From Arthrobacter sp. H-02-3 (GTDB taxonomy: Bacteria; Actinomycetota; Actinomycetes; Actinomycetales; Micrococcaceae), in assembly GCF_003097355.1 (NCBI RefSeq), contig NZ_PYUI01000001.1, positions 372,001 to 436,000 of the forward strand: 64,000 bases of DNA, given 5' to 3'. The translations under genes and the position numbers were made by a program. The notes beneath the pieces are model-generated. The model was given only the letters and a program-made list of their open reading frames with translations, ran no database searches and was not told the DNA's origin. Shown here one piece after another: positions 17,907-27,099 of this stretch (positions are counted from its first letter, which is position 1; every line of letters starts with the position of its first letter).

Positions 17907-18722
17907 CTAGCGGTGGGCGCGCGTGTCCTGCAGGCGCTTGATGAACCAGCGCGACTGCTCAGGACCGTACGGCAGGATCGGGATCGCCTTGGTGGCGTCA
18001 TCCGGTGTTTCCCGCGTGGCCTGGATTGCCTGCCGTACTGCGGTGGTCATGGTGTTGGCCATGGTCTTGACGAACTGGTCGCTGCACGGCTCGCCGTGAC
18101 CCGGGACCAGGAACTCGTAGCGGTGCCGCAGCGCGGACAGGTGCCGGAGGGCATCGGCCCAGTCTTCCGGGAACGAATCCTCGAAGGAGGGGTGGGATCC
18201 CTGTTCCACGAGGTCGCCGGCGAAGACCGTGCTCGACGTGCCGACCAGGAGGTCGCCGTCGGTGTGTCCGCGGCCCAGGTAGAACAAGGTGGCGACCTGT
18301 CCGCCAAGGTCCACGAGGACCGGCTGGTCCTTGACGATCGCGTTCGGGACTACGAGCTCGACGTCGGTGCCCTCCCCCGCCGCCATTTCCGGCTCGGCCA
18401 AGGTCACGAACCGGCGCTGCTCGTCGCCGTTCTCCTCGATTTCCGCGGCGCAGTTCTCGTGCGCCCAGAATTCCGTGACGCCGTCGGCGGCGAAAACGGC
18501 GTTCCCGAAGAAGTGATCGTAGTGGGCGTGGGTGTTGACGACGACGAGCGGCAACCCGGTCTTTTCCCGCACGGCGGCCAGGATTTCGCGGCCCTGCCGG
18601 GGCCCGCCGCCGGTGTCGATCACCATGGCGCGCTCAGTGCCGACCACCAGCCCCGTGTTGAGCCAAGAATCTTGTGTTGTCAGTACGTAGTTGTCCGGAC
18701 CGACTTCGAGCCATCGTGACAT
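17907..18722 (-). CDS. Metallo-beta-lactamase-fold hydrolase
   Basis: A 271-residue MBL-fold protein. The metal motif NTHAHYDHFFGN, the GRGHTDGDLLV His and the VPGHGEPCS His are all present, with an N-terminal LNTGLVVGTERAMVIDTGGG strand pair. This places it among class-B-like or glyoxalase II-like hydrolases; the substrate is not predictable. ATG at 18722 follows GGAG at suitable distance. It stands between the 2-oxo acid dehydrogenase operon and the MinD-like gene, all on the minus strand, with 117-170-base gaps, so it is probably its own unit. Confidence 0.8.
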   Translation of the reverse strand: MSRWLEVGPDNYVLTTQDSWLNTGLVVGTERAMVIDTGGGPRQGREILAAVREKTGLPLVVVNTHAHYDHFFGNAVFAADGVTEFWAHENCAAEIEENGDEQRRFVTLAEPEMAAGEGTDVELVVPNAIVKDQPVLVDLGGQVATLFYLGRGHTDGDLLVGTSSTVFAGDLVEQGSHPSFEDSFPEDWADALRHLSALRHRYEFLVPGHGEPCSDQFVKTMANTMTTAVRQAIQATRETPDDATKAIPILPYGPEQSRWFIKRLQDTRAHR

Positions 18723-18891
18723 TAAATCTCCGTAATTCAGACGCTATTCCGGCGTTGTTGGTGCGCTGTCCAGGCCTCAATTCTACCTGTGAAGGCTGGC
18801 AAATCCCGGAGGGCATGCCCGTCCCGCGCCACATTGGGCGGGTGGACCCGACTGCCCTCCCGCCCCAACGCCCGGCGTCCCCGGGCAATGC

Positions 18892-20523
18892 TCACATGTC
18901 CGCGAGCGCCGACCCCGGGTTCTCGATCGCGTCGGCGACATAGCGCAGGAAGCCCCCTGCCGTGCCGCCGTCGCACACGCGGTGGTCGAAAGTGAGCGTC
19001 AGTTCGGTGACCTTGCGGACTGCGAGTTCCCCGTTGACCACCCAGGGCTTGTCGATGATCCGCCCGACGCCGAGGATCCCCACCTCCGGGTGGTTGATGA
19101 TCGCGGCGGAGCCGTCCACACCGAACACGCCGTAGTTGTTCAGCGTGAATGTGCCGCTGCCCAGTTCCGCCGGGGTCGCCTTGCCGTCGCGGACGACGGC
19201 GGTGAGGCGGCGGATCTCGGCGTCCAGCTGGCGGGCGCTGAGCTTGTCCGCGTTGCGCACTGACGGCACCATCAGCCCGCGGTCGGTCTGCGCCGCGAAA
19301 CCGAGATTGACGCCGTCGAACTCCACGATTTCCTGGCTGGCGCCGCCGGTGGTGTCCTCGGTGGTGACGATCCTGGTGTTGAGCGCGGGGTACTTCTTCA
19401 GCCCGGCGACGACGAACCGGGCGATGAACGCCAGCAAACCCGGAGTGTTCTCCGGATCGGACTTCTTCAGCGCGGCACGCAGTTCCACGAGCGCCGTGGC
19501 GTCCACGTCCACCCACACCGTGGCTTCCGGGATTTCGGAGCGGCTGCGGGTCATGTTCGCCGCGACGGCCTTCCGCACGCCGCGGACGGCGGTGCGTCCG
19601 GCGATGCCCAGCCCGGTGCGGGCATCCGTATCCGCAGTGGCGGTGGTTGAGGACGCCGAAAACGCCAGGACTGGCGCCTCGGCAGGCTCAACCCCCGGGC
19701 GCTCAACGGCCGGGGCTGGCTTGATGACCGCCTCGACGTCCCGGCGCATGATGAGCCCGCTGGCACCCGACCCCTGGAGTCCCCCCAAATCAACCCCATG
19801 ATCGCGCGCCATCCGGCGGACCAGCGGAGAAATAACGGCTCCCAGTTTCCCGGGAACCCGGGTGCGCAGGAGCAACAGGTCATCGGCAGCCGTCTCGGCC
19901 TCCGGCACCCGGGGCGCCGCCGGAGCAGTCCCAACAGTCCCCTTAGGAGCCCGGGTCCGCCGGGCAACCCCATGCCCGCCAGGAGTCCCGTACCCAATCA
20001 GGACATTCCCCGACCCGGCCTTCTCCTCCTCGCGGTATGCCTCAGCGGCAGCTGCAGCAGGCGAGTCGGCAGCAGCGTCAGGAGAAGAACCTGCAGCGGC
20101 GCCGGACTGGGCGACAGCAGGTGAGCCAGCAGCGAAACCCGCCGACGCAGGCGATGCCGCCCCGGGAGTGGCATCGGGCCTTCCGGAGCCGGCAGCATCG
20201 TCCGCAGGACGAATGCTGTCCGGCGAAGGGGCGGGGGCGGCATCGCCTGTGGCGGCGCCACCAGCGGAGACAACGGCGCCGACCGGCATCACCGAGATCA
20301 GCGGCTTGCCGACGTCGAGCGTCTGGCCGGGCTCTCCGTGCAAGACGGCGACGGTGCCGGCGTACGGCGAGGGCACCTCCACCATGGACTTGGCGGTCTC
20401 GACCTCGGCGATCGGCTGGTCCACGCGGATCTCGTCACCCACGGCCACGAGCCAATTGACGAGTTCGGCCTCGGTGAGGCCTTCGCCGAGGTCCGGCAGG
20501 AGGAATACTTTGGGTTCGCTCAT
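18892..20523 (-). CDS. bkdB: 2-Oxo acid dehydrogenase E2 (dihydrolipoyl acyltransferase)
   Basis: Core acyltransferase of a 2-oxo acid dehydrogenase complex, 543 residues. Domain order: one lipoyl domain (lipoylated Lys45 in ETAKSMVEV), a long Ala/Pro linker (about 90-200), a peripheral subunit-binding domain (ISPLVRRMARDHGVDLGGL), and a catalytic domain ending with TFDHRVCDGGTAGGFL, which carries the active-site His. Met at 20523 (MSEPKVFLLP) is the start; it lies two bases after the E1beta stop. The single lipoyl domain and separate E1alpha/E1beta subunits favour a branched-chain complex, though pyruvate cannot be excluded. No E3 gene is in the window. Confidence 0.87.
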   Translation of the reverse strand: MSEPKVFLLPDLGEGLTEAELVNWLVAVGDEIRVDQPIAEVETAKSMVEVPSPYAGTVAVLHGEPGQTLDVGKPLISVMPVGAVVSAGGAATGDAAPAPSPDSIRPADDAAGSGRPDATPGAASPASAGFAAGSPAVAQSGAAAGSSPDAAADSPAAAAAEAYREEEKAGSGNVLIGYGTPGGHGVARRTRAPKGTVGTAPAAPRVPEAETAADDLLLLRTRVPGKLGAVISPLVRRMARDHGVDLGGLQGSGASGLIMRRDVEAVIKPAPAVERPGVEPAEAPVLAFSASSTTATADTDARTGLGIAGRTAVRGVRKAVAANMTRSRSEIPEATVWVDVDATALVELRAALKKSDPENTPGLLAFIARFVVAGLKKYPALNTRIVTTEDTTGGASQEIVEFDGVNLGFAAQTDRGLMVPSVRNADKLSARQLDAEIRRLTAVVRDGKATPAELGSGTFTLNNYGVFGVDGSAAIINHPEVGILGVGRIIDKPWVVNGELAVRKVTELTLTFDHRVCDGGTAGGFLRYVADAIENPGSALADM

Positions 20524-20525
20524 GG

Positions 20526-21638
20526 TCAGTCTTCCCACTGGAGGTCGTCAACGGCGTCGAGGATGCGGTCCACGCCGGGCAGATAGTAGTGCTCGAGCTT
20601 CGGCGCCGGGTAGGGCACGTCGAAGCCGGTGACGCGGCGGATCGGCGCGGCCAGGTGGTGGAAGCAACGTTCCTGGACCCGGGCCACGATTTCCGAGGCC
20701 ACGGACGCGAAGCCATGGGCCTCGGCGATCACCACGGCGCGGCCGGTCGTGCGGACCGAGGCGCAGACGGTCTCGTCGTCGAACGGCACGATCGAGCGGA
20801 CGTCAATCACCTCGAGGGAGCGGCCTTCCTCGGCGGCGGCGGCCGCGGCGGCGAGTGCCGTCGGGACGGAGGGCCCGTAGGCGATCAGCGTGGCGTCGGT
20901 GCCCGGGCGGGCGACGGCGGCGCGGCCCTCGGAGGAGGTGCCGCGTTCGGTGTTCGCGGCGTGCTCGGCGCGCAGCGCGTCCAGGTCCACCTGGTCCTTG
21001 GACCAGTACAGCTTCTTGGGCTCCATGAACATGACGGGGTCGTCGGAGTCGATGGCTTCGCGGAGCATCCGGTAGCCGTCCGCGACCGTGGCCGGGGTGA
21101 ACACCTTCAGGCCTGCGGTGTGGGCGTAGTAGGCCTCGGAGGAGTCGCAGTGGTGCTCCACTCCCCCGATGCCGCCCGCGTAGGGAACCCGGATGACGAT
21201 GGGCAGCTTTACGGCGCCCTTGGTGCGGTTGTGCATCTTGGCGACGTGGCTGACGATCTGTTCGAAGGCCGGGTACGCGAAGGCGTCGAACTGCATCTCG
21301 ATGACCGGGCGCATCCCGTTCATGGCCATGCCCACAGCCATGCCGACGATGCCGGATTCGGCCAGCGGGGTGTCGAAGCAGCGGCTGGTCCCGAACGTCT
21401 TGGTCAGGCCGTCGGTGATGCGGAAGACGCCGCCGAGCATGCCGACGTCCTCGCCGAAGACCAGGACCGACTCATCGGCGTGCATGGCGTCGGCCATCGC
21501 GGTGTTCAGGGCCTTGGCCAGGGTGATGGTCTGCGGGCCGGTCTTCTCGGCCTCAACCGCAGCCCGGGCGGCCGCACGGGCCGTGGCAGCGCTGACGTTG
21601 CCGTTTGCCTCGGAGGACGTGGTGACGGTGGGGCTCAT
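20526..21638 (-). CDS. bkdA2: 2-Oxo acid dehydrogenase E1 beta subunit
   Basis: Transketolase-like beta subunit, 370 residues, pairing with the E1alpha gene upstream. It shows LVFGEDVGMLGGVFRITDGL, TPLAESGIVGMAVGMAMNG, EMQFDAFAYPAFEQIVSH and a transketolase C-terminal domain (IDVRSIVPFDDETV). The ATG at 21638 overlaps the E1alpha stop as ATGA, so coupling is likely and the longer upstream frame is rejected. The first 30 residues form an Ala-rich extension. Confidence 0.9.
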   Translation of the reverse strand: MSPTVTTSSEANGNVSAATARAAARAAVEAEKTGPQTITLAKALNTAMADAMHADESVLVFGEDVGMLGGVFRITDGLTKTFGTSRCFDTPLAESGIVGMAVGMAMNGMRPVIEMQFDAFAYPAFEQIVSHVAKMHNRTKGAVKLPIVIRVPYAGGIGGVEHHCDSSEAYYAHTAGLKVFTPATVADGYRMLREAIDSDDPVMFMEPKKLYWSKDQVDLDALRAEHAANTERGTSSEGRAAVARPGTDATLIAYGPSVPTALAAAAAAAEEGRSLEVIDVRSIVPFDDETVCASVRTTGRAVVIAEAHGFASVASEIVARVQERCFHHLAAPIRRVTGFDVPYPAPKLEHYYLPGVDRILDAVDDLQWED

Positions 21639-22861
21639 TTTGCTGCCCCCTTTGAAGTGGATGCGGTTGCGGTGGATGCGGCGTCGCGGGCCAGTTCGTC
21701 GGCGAGCATGGCGGACTGCTCCTTCAGTTGCGGCGTGGTGGTGGAGAAGACGTATTTGAAGAGGTCCAGCGGCTCCACCGGAACCTCTTCGCTGAGGCCT
21801 TCGCGCAGCTGGGTGGCGACGGCTTCGGCCTTGTCGGCGATCCGGGCGGCACCGTCGTCGTCGAGGAGGCCGCGGTGGGTCAGGTAGGTCTTCATCCGGC
21901 TCAGCGGGTCCTTGGCCACCCATTCGGCGACTTCGCTGTCCTGCCGGTAACGGGTGGCGTCGTCGGCGTTGGTGTGTGCCTGCATCCGGTAGGTGTGGGC
22001 CTCCACGAGCAGCGGGCCCGAGCCTTCCCGGGCGAGCTTGACCGCCCGGCCCAGGACCGCGAGCAGTGCGACGACGTCGTTGCCGTCCACGCGTTCGCCG
22101 GCCATGCCATAGCCGACGGCTTTGTGCGCGAGCGACGGCGCGACTGACTGGTGCGCGAGCGGCACGGAGATCGCGTACTGGTTGTTCTGGACGAAGAAGA
22201 CCACCGGCAGATGGAAGACGGCGGCGAAGTTCAAGGCCTCATGGAAGTCGCCTTCACTTGTGGCGCCGTCGCCGCACATGGCCAGGACCACGGTGTCCTC
22301 GCCGCGCAGCTTGGCCGCGTGCGCGACGCCGACGCCGTGCAGCAGTTGGGTGGTCAGCGGTGTGCACTGGATGCCGACCTTGTGCCGGGAGGGGTCGTAG
22401 CCGCCGTGCCAGTCGCCGCGGAAGAGCGTCATGGTCTGGACGGGGTCCACGCCGCGGGCCATCACGGCCACGGAGTCGCGGTACGTGGGGAACATCCAGT
22501 CGCCCTCGGACAGGCACAGCGCCGCGGCGACCTGGCAGGCCTCCTGGCCGTGGCTCGAGGGGTACACGGCCATCCGGCCCTGCCGGACCAGGGCGGAGTT
22601 CTGGTCATTGACGCGCCGGCCGACGACGAGCTGTTCGTAGGCGGCGAGCAGTTCGGCGTCGCCGGGCAGGCTGTATTCGTGCCCCGGCTGGGTGCCCTGC
22701 TCGGTGTGGGGGTTCAGTGTCCCGTCCGGGCCGACCATCTGGATTTGGTGGCGGGCCGGGAGCATGTAGTCCTCAACCGTGATGCCGAACTTGCGCACAG
22801 CCTCGCTGGCAGCATCTTGCTGCGCGGGCTGCTGCGCAGTCTGGTCTGCGGAGATCGTCAT
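21635..22861 (-). CDS. bkdA1: 2-Oxo acid dehydrogenase E1 alpha subunit
   Basis: Thiamine-diphosphate-dependent decarboxylating subunit, 408 residues. The thiamine-binding motif begins GDGATSEGDFHEALN and closes at FFVQNNQYAIS. Other family blocks are YPSSHGQEACQVAAAL, FPTYRDSVAVMARGVDP and the phosphorylation-loop-like AHTYRMQAHTNADDATRY. The first 25 residues are Gln/Ala-rich. It heads the E1alpha-E1beta-E2 operon and is divergent from an Lrp/AsnC gene, the usual arrangement for branched-chain 2-oxo acid dehydrogenase (bkd) operons. Symbols are therefore assigned by context. Confidence 0.9.
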   Translation of the reverse strand: MTISADQTAQQPAQQDAASEAVRKFGITVEDYMLPARHQIQMVGPDGTLNPHTEQGTQPGHEYSLPGDAELLAAYEQLVVGRRVNDQNSALVRQGRMAVYPSSHGQEACQVAAALCLSEGDWMFPTYRDSVAVMARGVDPVQTMTLFRGDWHGGYDPSRHKVGIQCTPLTTQLLHGVGVAHAAKLRGEDTVVLAMCGDGATSEGDFHEALNFAAVFHLPVVFFVQNNQYAISVPLAHQSVAPSLAHKAVGYGMAGERVDGNDVVALLAVLGRAVKLAREGSGPLLVEAHTYRMQAHTNADDATRYRQDSEVAEWVAKDPLSRMKTYLTHRGLLDDDGAARIADKAEAVATQLREGLSEEVPVEPLDLFKYVFSTTTPQLKEQSAMLADELARDAASTATASTSKGAAK

Positions 22862-22933
22862 TGGTCCGTCCTTCTGTAGCCACTAATCTTTCCCAGTATG
22901 CTGCCAGCCGATGTTTCGTATCCACCTCCGCAG

Positions 22934-22983
22934 CAAATCGTGGAGAAGTCCACAAATTTGCCCTAATCTGGAAGACAAATCGT
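22934..22983. promoter_or_regulatory. Candidate Lrp/BkdR operator repeats
   Basis: The octamer CAAATCGT occurs at 22934-22941 and 22976-22983, with a related CAAATTT at 22953-22959, in the 160-base divergent region between E1alpha and the Lrp-type gene. A small palindrome GTGGAGAAGTCCAC lies at 22940-22953. Two to four half-sites spaced about two helical turns apart fit Lrp-family binding, but the assignment is inference. Confidence 0.35.
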
Positions 22984-23020
22984 AAGTGTGAGCTGGATTA
23001 CCGGCGGGGGTTGTAGACGA

Positions 23021-23485
23021 ATGGCAGAGCTCGAGCCGGACCAGGTGGCGGTGCCGCTTGACGATGTGGACCGGAACATCATTGCGGAGCTGACCCGGGA
23101 CGGCCGGATGTCCGTGACACAGGTGGCGGAGAACGTCCACATATCCCGCGCCCACGCCTACACCCGGATTGCCCGGCTCACCGGCGAAGGCGTGTTGACC
23201 AAGTTCACGGCGCTGGTGGATCCGATCAAGGCCGGCCTGAAGTCGTCCGCCTACGTCACGCTGAAGGTGCGCCAGCATTCCTGGCGCGAGCTGCGCGAAC
23301 TCCTGCGCGCCATCCCCGAGGTGCACCACATTGCGCTGGTGGGCGGGGACTTCGACGTGATCCTGCTGGTGCGCGCGGTGGACAACATCGACCTGCGCCG
23401 GGTGATCTTCGACCAGCTGCAGTCCATGCCCGGGGTCCTGGACACCCAGACGTTCCTGGTTTTTGAAGACTTGGATACGCGCTAG
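23021..23485 (+). CDS. Lrp/AsnC-family transcriptional regulator (BkdR-like)
   Basis: A 154-residue regulator with an N-terminal winged-helix (LDDVDRNIIAELTRDGRMS, VAENVHISRAHAYTRIARL) and a C-terminal RAM ligand-binding domain (YVTLKVRQHSWRELRELL, ALVGGDFDVILLV). ATG at 23021 is chosen; a GTG at 22988 would add 11 residues without clear homology. Divergent orientation to the E1alpha-E1beta-E2 operon implies it controls that operon in response to an amino acid or oxo acid. Its TAG shares the CTAG with the stop of convergent galU. Confidence 0.9.
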   Translation: MAELEPDQVAVPLDDVDRNIIAELTRDGRMSVTQVAENVHISRAHAYTRIARLTGEGVLTKFTALVDPIKAGLKSSAYVTLKVRQHSWRELRELLRAIPEVHHIALVGGDFDVILLVRAVDNIDLRRVIFDQLQSMPGVLDTQTFLVFEDLDTR

Positions 23486-24372
23486 CTGACGAACTCTTTC
23501 ATCCAGGCCCGGAGCTCTTCGCCGAACTCCACCCGGTCGGCGGCGATCGAGATGACCGCCTTGAGGTAGCTCAGTTTGTCTCCGGTGTCGTACCGGCGGC
23601 CCCTGAACACCACGCCGTAAACGCCGCCGCCCTCGCAGTCGGACACGGCGAGGGTCTGGAGCGCATCGGTGAGCTGGATTTCGCCGCCGCGGCCCGGAGA
23701 GGTTTCCTCGAGGACGTCGAATATCTCCGGATGCAGGACGTACCGGCCGATCACGGCCAGATTGGACGGGGCATCGGCGACGTCGGGCTTCTCCACGAGG
23801 CGGTTGACCCGGACATGCTCCTCGCCCGGTATCGCCGAGATGTCGGCACAGCCATAGGCGCTTATTTCGGCCGGATCCACCTCGATCAAGGCGACGACGG
23901 AACCTCCGGTCCTGGCCTGGACCCCGATCATGGCGGTCAGCAGCTCGTCCCGCTCGTCGATCAGATCGTCGCCGAGCAGCACGGCGAACGGTTCATCGCC
24001 CACGTGCTGGCGGGCGCACAGGACCGCGTGGCCGAGCCCTTTGGGGTCCCCTTGGCGCACGTAGTGCAGCGGGCCCAGTCGCGAGGCGTGGCGGACGGCC
24101 TCCAGCCGGTCAAGGTCGCCCTTGAGCTCGAGGGCGCGTTCGAGCGAGGGCTCGCGATCGAAGTGGTCCTCCAGCGCGCGCTTTTGGCGCCCGGTAACCA
24201 TGAGCAGATCCGTCAGCCCGGCCCGGACGGCCTCCTCCACAACGTATTGGATCGCCGGCTGGTCGACCACCGGAAGCATTTCCTTGGGCATTGCCTTCGT
24301 GGCAGGCAGGAAGCGCGTTCCCAATCCCGCGGCGGGTATGACAGCTTTAGTTACAGATTTCCCCAGAGTCAT
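23482..24372 (-). CDS. galU: UTP-glucose-1-phosphate uridylyltransferase
   Basis: Makes UDP-glucose for envelope polysaccharide and glycolipid synthesis, 296 residues, full length. The nucleotide-binding N-terminus reads IPAAGLGTRFLPATKAMPKE. LVTGRQKRALEDHFD-like and VNRLVEKPDVADAPS segments follow, with the C-terminal DTGDKLSYLKAVI. The last four bases overlap the convergent Lrp-type gene, both stops lying in GCTAGC. No partner gene is adjacent. Confidence 0.95.
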   Translation of the reverse strand: MTLGKSVTKAVIPAAGLGTRFLPATKAMPKEMLPVVDQPAIQYVVEEAVRAGLTDLLMVTGRQKRALEDHFDREPSLERALELKGDLDRLEAVRHASRLGPLHYVRQGDPKGLGHAVLCARQHVGDEPFAVLLGDDLIDERDELLTAMIGVQARTGGSVVALIEVDPAEISAYGCADISAIPGEEHVRVNRLVEKPDVADAPSNLAVIGRYVLHPEIFDVLEETSPGRGGEIQLTDALQTLAVSDCEGGGVYGVVFRGRRYDTGDKLSYLKAVISIAADRVEFGEELRAWMKEFVS

Positions 24373-24469
24373 AACCGAACATTACAAGCGGGTTCCGGAA
24401 ATGAGAATGCTTCGGGGCAAAGACAAGTAGTGGACATTCCCGGTCCCGGGTCCCGCGCCGGGGCGCCTG

Positions 24470-25249
24470 TCAGCCTTTGAAAACCGGGGAGCGCTTCTCC
24501 TGAAAGGCGCGGAAACCCTCTGCGTAGTCCTCGCTCTTGCACAGCCGCGCCTGCTCGGCGTTCTCCTCTTCCATGGCCTCCCACAGCCCAAGGCGCTGGT
24601 CCCTGATGTGCGCCACGAGCTCCTTGCTGGCGTTGAATGCCCCGGTCGCGCCGGTCGCCACAGAGGCCACGATGGCGCGGGTGTTCTCCAGCAGTTCCGC
24701 GGCGGGCATCGCCCGGCTGAACAGGCCCTGCGCCACGGCGTCGGCGCCGCTCATGAGCTCGGCGGTATAGATCAGGTCCAGGGTCCGGTGCATGCCGAGG
24801 CGCTCGGTGAAGTACCAGTGCCCGCCGGAATCCAGTGTCGCGCCGAGCTTTGCGAACGGTGAACCGAATTTGGCGTTCTCCGCCACGTAGACCACGTCAG
24901 TGGCCAGCAGCAGGCCGAGTCCCACGCCGAGGCACGCGCCCTGGGCCGCGGCGAACGTGGGCGCGGGGAAGGCGCTCATCTTCTTGAGGAGCGGCTGGAC
25001 GAGGCCGCCCAGGTAGGCCTGGGCGTCGTCGCTCTCCGGGGTCACGCCGGCAATGTCGCGGCCGGCGCAGAAGGCGCGTCCCTCGCCGCGGAGCAGCAGT
25101 GCCCGGACCTCGCCGCGTGCGGCGGCGTCAGCGGCGTCGTCGTAGGCCCGGGACAAGTCCGCCAGTGCCTGTTCGTCGAGGGAGTTCAGCTTGTACGGCG
25201 CGTCGAGCACTACTTCGGCGACGCCGTCGGCGATGGACAGGGAAATCAT
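24470..25249 (-). CDS. paaG: PaaG-like 1,2-epoxyphenylacetyl-CoA isomerase (crotonase family)
   Basis: A 259-residue crotonase-fold enzyme at the end of the paaABCDE operon. The oxyanion segment GEGRAFCAGRDIAGV and LGVGLGLLLATDVVYV are present. The catalytic region reads LGATLDSGGHWYFTERLG, where Asp replaces the paired Glu of hydratases. An Asp at this place (xPDSGG) is characteristic of PaaG, which converts the epoxide to oxepin-CoA. PaaB-type isomerase is the alternative. ATG at 25249 follows AAGGAG. The 24-base gap from paaE suggests co-transcription. Confidence 0.8.
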   Translation of the reverse strand: MISLSIADGVAEVVLDAPYKLNSLDEQALADLSRAYDDAADAAARGEVRALLLRGEGRAFCAGRDIAGVTPESDDAQAYLGGLVQPLLKKMSAFPAPTFAAAQGACLGVGLGLLLATDVVYVAENAKFGSPFAKLGATLDSGGHWYFTERLGMHRTLDLIYTAELMSGADAVAQGLFSRAMPAAELLENTRAIVASVATGATGAFNASKELVAHIRDQRLGLWEAMEEENAEQARLCKSEDYAEGFRAFQEKRSPVFKG

Positions 25250-25273
25250 GGGACTCCTTGGATTGGGAAAGGC

Positions 25274-26500
25274 CTAGACGTCGAAGTCGACCGTGACTTC
25301 CGGGGTGGTGGGGTGGGACTGGCAGGTCAGGACGTAGCCCTTGTCGAGCTCGTCCTGCTCCAGGGCGTAGTTCTCGTCCATGGTGACCTTGCCGGTCACC
25401 ACCTTGGCGCGGCAGGTGCCGCAGACGCCGCCGGCGCACGCGAACGGCACATCGGGGCGGACCCGGAGGGCTGCGTTGAGGATCGATTCCCGGGCGTGAG
25501 TGGGGCTTGCGACCTCGCCCTGCAGGCCGTCCAGCTTGAACGTGATCTTGTAGGTGTCCTGCGACTCGTCGGCGATGACGGGCCGGCCGATGTTGCCTTC
25601 GGGACGGTCCGGCTTGCCGGAGGTGAACAGTTCGAACCGGACATGTTCCGGGGCGACGCCGCGGGCGGCGAGGGTGTCCCTGCAGAGCTGGACGAGTTCG
25701 AACGGGCCGCAGAGGAACCATTCGTCGACGTCGTCGGCATGGATGGCGGTGCCCAGCAGCGCCTGGAGCTTCTCGGCGTCGATCCTGCCGCTGAGCAGCG
25801 GCGCGATCCGCTGTTCACGCGAGAGCACGTGGTGCAGCGCCAGCCGGGCCGGGTACTTGTCCTTCAGGTCCGCGAGTTCCTCAAGGAACATCACGTCCAT
25901 GGCGGCCTTGTTGGCGTAGATGAGGTCGAAGCGGGTCTCCGGGTGGGCCGCCAGCAAGGTGCGCGCGATGGCGATCACGGGAGTGATGCCGGAGCCGGCG
26001 GCGATGGCCACGAACGAGCCCGGCTCCCCCGCCAGCTCTTCCGGGTGGTTCATGGAATTCATGACGTTCTGCTCGACGGGCTTGCCGTCACGGCCGTGTT
26101 TGGAGACAAACGCGCCCATGGGGCTCATGACGTCCAGGACGTCGCCTGCCTTGAGCTCGGCGTTGGCCCACGTGGAGAACAGGCCGCCGAGGTCCTTCTT
26201 GATGGCCACCCGGATTTCGCTGCTGCCGTCCTCGAAGCTGCGCGGTTCGGCGCAGATCGAGTAGCTGCGGCGGATCTCATGCGGCTGGCCGTCGGCGTCG
26301 GGCAGGGTGGTGCGCAGCGCGACGTACTGGCCCGGCAGGTAGTCGAACTGCCCCGCGAGCTCGGCCGGAACGCCGAACGTCACCTCGATGGCGTCATCGG
26401 TGAGCCGGCGGACTTCGTCCACCGTCAGGGCGTGGAAGGACGCACGACGGCGGCCGGTGGCTGCGGCCGACTCGGCGGCGGTCTGGCGGACAACAGTCAT
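25274..26500 (-). CDS. paaE: Phenylacetyl-CoA epoxidase reductase subunit PaaE
   Basis: FAD/[2Fe-2S] reductase that passes electrons from NADPH to the di-iron epoxidase, 408 residues. Flavin-binding RRSYSICAEP, nucleotide-binding AGSGITPVIAIART and WFLCGPFELVQ are followed by a C-terminal plant-type ferredoxin domain with CAGGVCGTCRAKV and a last Cys in VLTCQSHP. It lies 15 bases downstream of paaD in the epoxidase operon. Confidence 0.93.
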   Translation of the reverse strand: MTVVRQTAAESAAATGRRRASFHALTVDEVRRLTDDAIEVTFGVPAELAGQFDYLPGQYVALRTTLPDADGQPHEIRRSYSICAEPRSFEDGSSEIRVAIKKDLGGLFSTWANAELKAGDVLDVMSPMGAFVSKHGRDGKPVEQNVMNSMNHPEELAGEPGSFVAIAAGSGITPVIAIARTLLAAHPETRFDLIYANKAAMDVMFLEELADLKDKYPARLALHHVLSREQRIAPLLSGRIDAEKLQALLGTAIHADDVDEWFLCGPFELVQLCRDTLAARGVAPEHVRFELFTSGKPDRPEGNIGRPVIADESQDTYKITFKLDGLQGEVASPTHARESILNAALRVRPDVPFACAGGVCGTCRAKVVTGKVTMDENYALEQDELDKGYVLTCQSHPTTPEVTVDFDV

Positions 26501-26515
26501 GGAGGCACCTGTTCC

Positions 26516-27094
26516 TTACAAAACTTTGAAGTAGTCGAACGGTTCCTTGCAGTCCTGGCACACATAAAGGGCCTTGCAGGACGTGGAACCGAAGCGGGTG
26601 AGTTCTTTGGTGTTCAGCGATGAGCACTGGGGGCATTTGACGGCGAGGGACAGCCGCACCGGTCCGGCGTGGCGCACCGCGTTGGAGTGGCCGGAGGGCG
26701 GCGCGATGCCGTACTCCTCCAGCTTGGCCTTGCCGTCCTCGCTCATCCAGTCCGTGGTCCAGGCCGGGGACAGGACGAGTTCGACCTGGACGCTGGGGTA
26801 CCCTGCGCGGTGGAACGCCGCGGTGAGGTCATCCCGGATGGTGTCCATGGCGGGGCAGCCGGAGTAGGTCGGGGTGATGGTGACGTGGACGGCGGGAACC
26901 ATGCCGCCGTCGTCAGCGCTTGGTTCCTTCGTCACCTGGACGTTGCGCAGGATACCCAGGTCCTCGATGGTGAGGACCGGGATTTCAGGGTCGCAGACGG
27001 TGGCGGCCACCGCCCAGGCTTTCGCCTGGGCGGTGTTGCCCTGGGCGGCATCGCGGCGCCCCGGGGTGTCCGGATGGGAGACAAACATGTCCAT
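26516..27094 (-). CDS. paaD: Phenylacetyl-CoA epoxidase maturation protein PaaD
   Basis: A 192-residue DUF59 protein needed for epoxidase assembly, probably in iron-sulfur or metal delivery. The core CDPEIPVLTIEDLGILRNV and TPTYSGCPAMDTIRDDL are typical. The C-terminus has a four-Cys ribbon (CPQCSS ... SCKALYVCQDC), as in other PaaD proteins. It starts five bases after the paaC stop. Confidence 0.92.
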   Translation of the reverse strand: MDMFVSHPDTPGRRDAAQGNTAQAKAWAVAATVCDPEIPVLTIEDLGILRNVQVTKEPSADDGGMVPAVHVTITPTYSGCPAMDTIRDDLTAAFHRAGYPSVQVELVLSPAWTTDWMSEDGKAKLEEYGIAPPSGHSNAVRHAGPVRLSLAVKCPQCSSLNTKELTRFGSTSCKALYVCQDCKEPFDYFKVL

Positions 27095-27099
27095 CGTGG

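Noticed and set aside
16452..18719. Open frame of 755 codons on the plus strand
   Set aside because: It lies opposite the MinD-like and MBL genes, which carry clear motifs; the plus-strand product has none.
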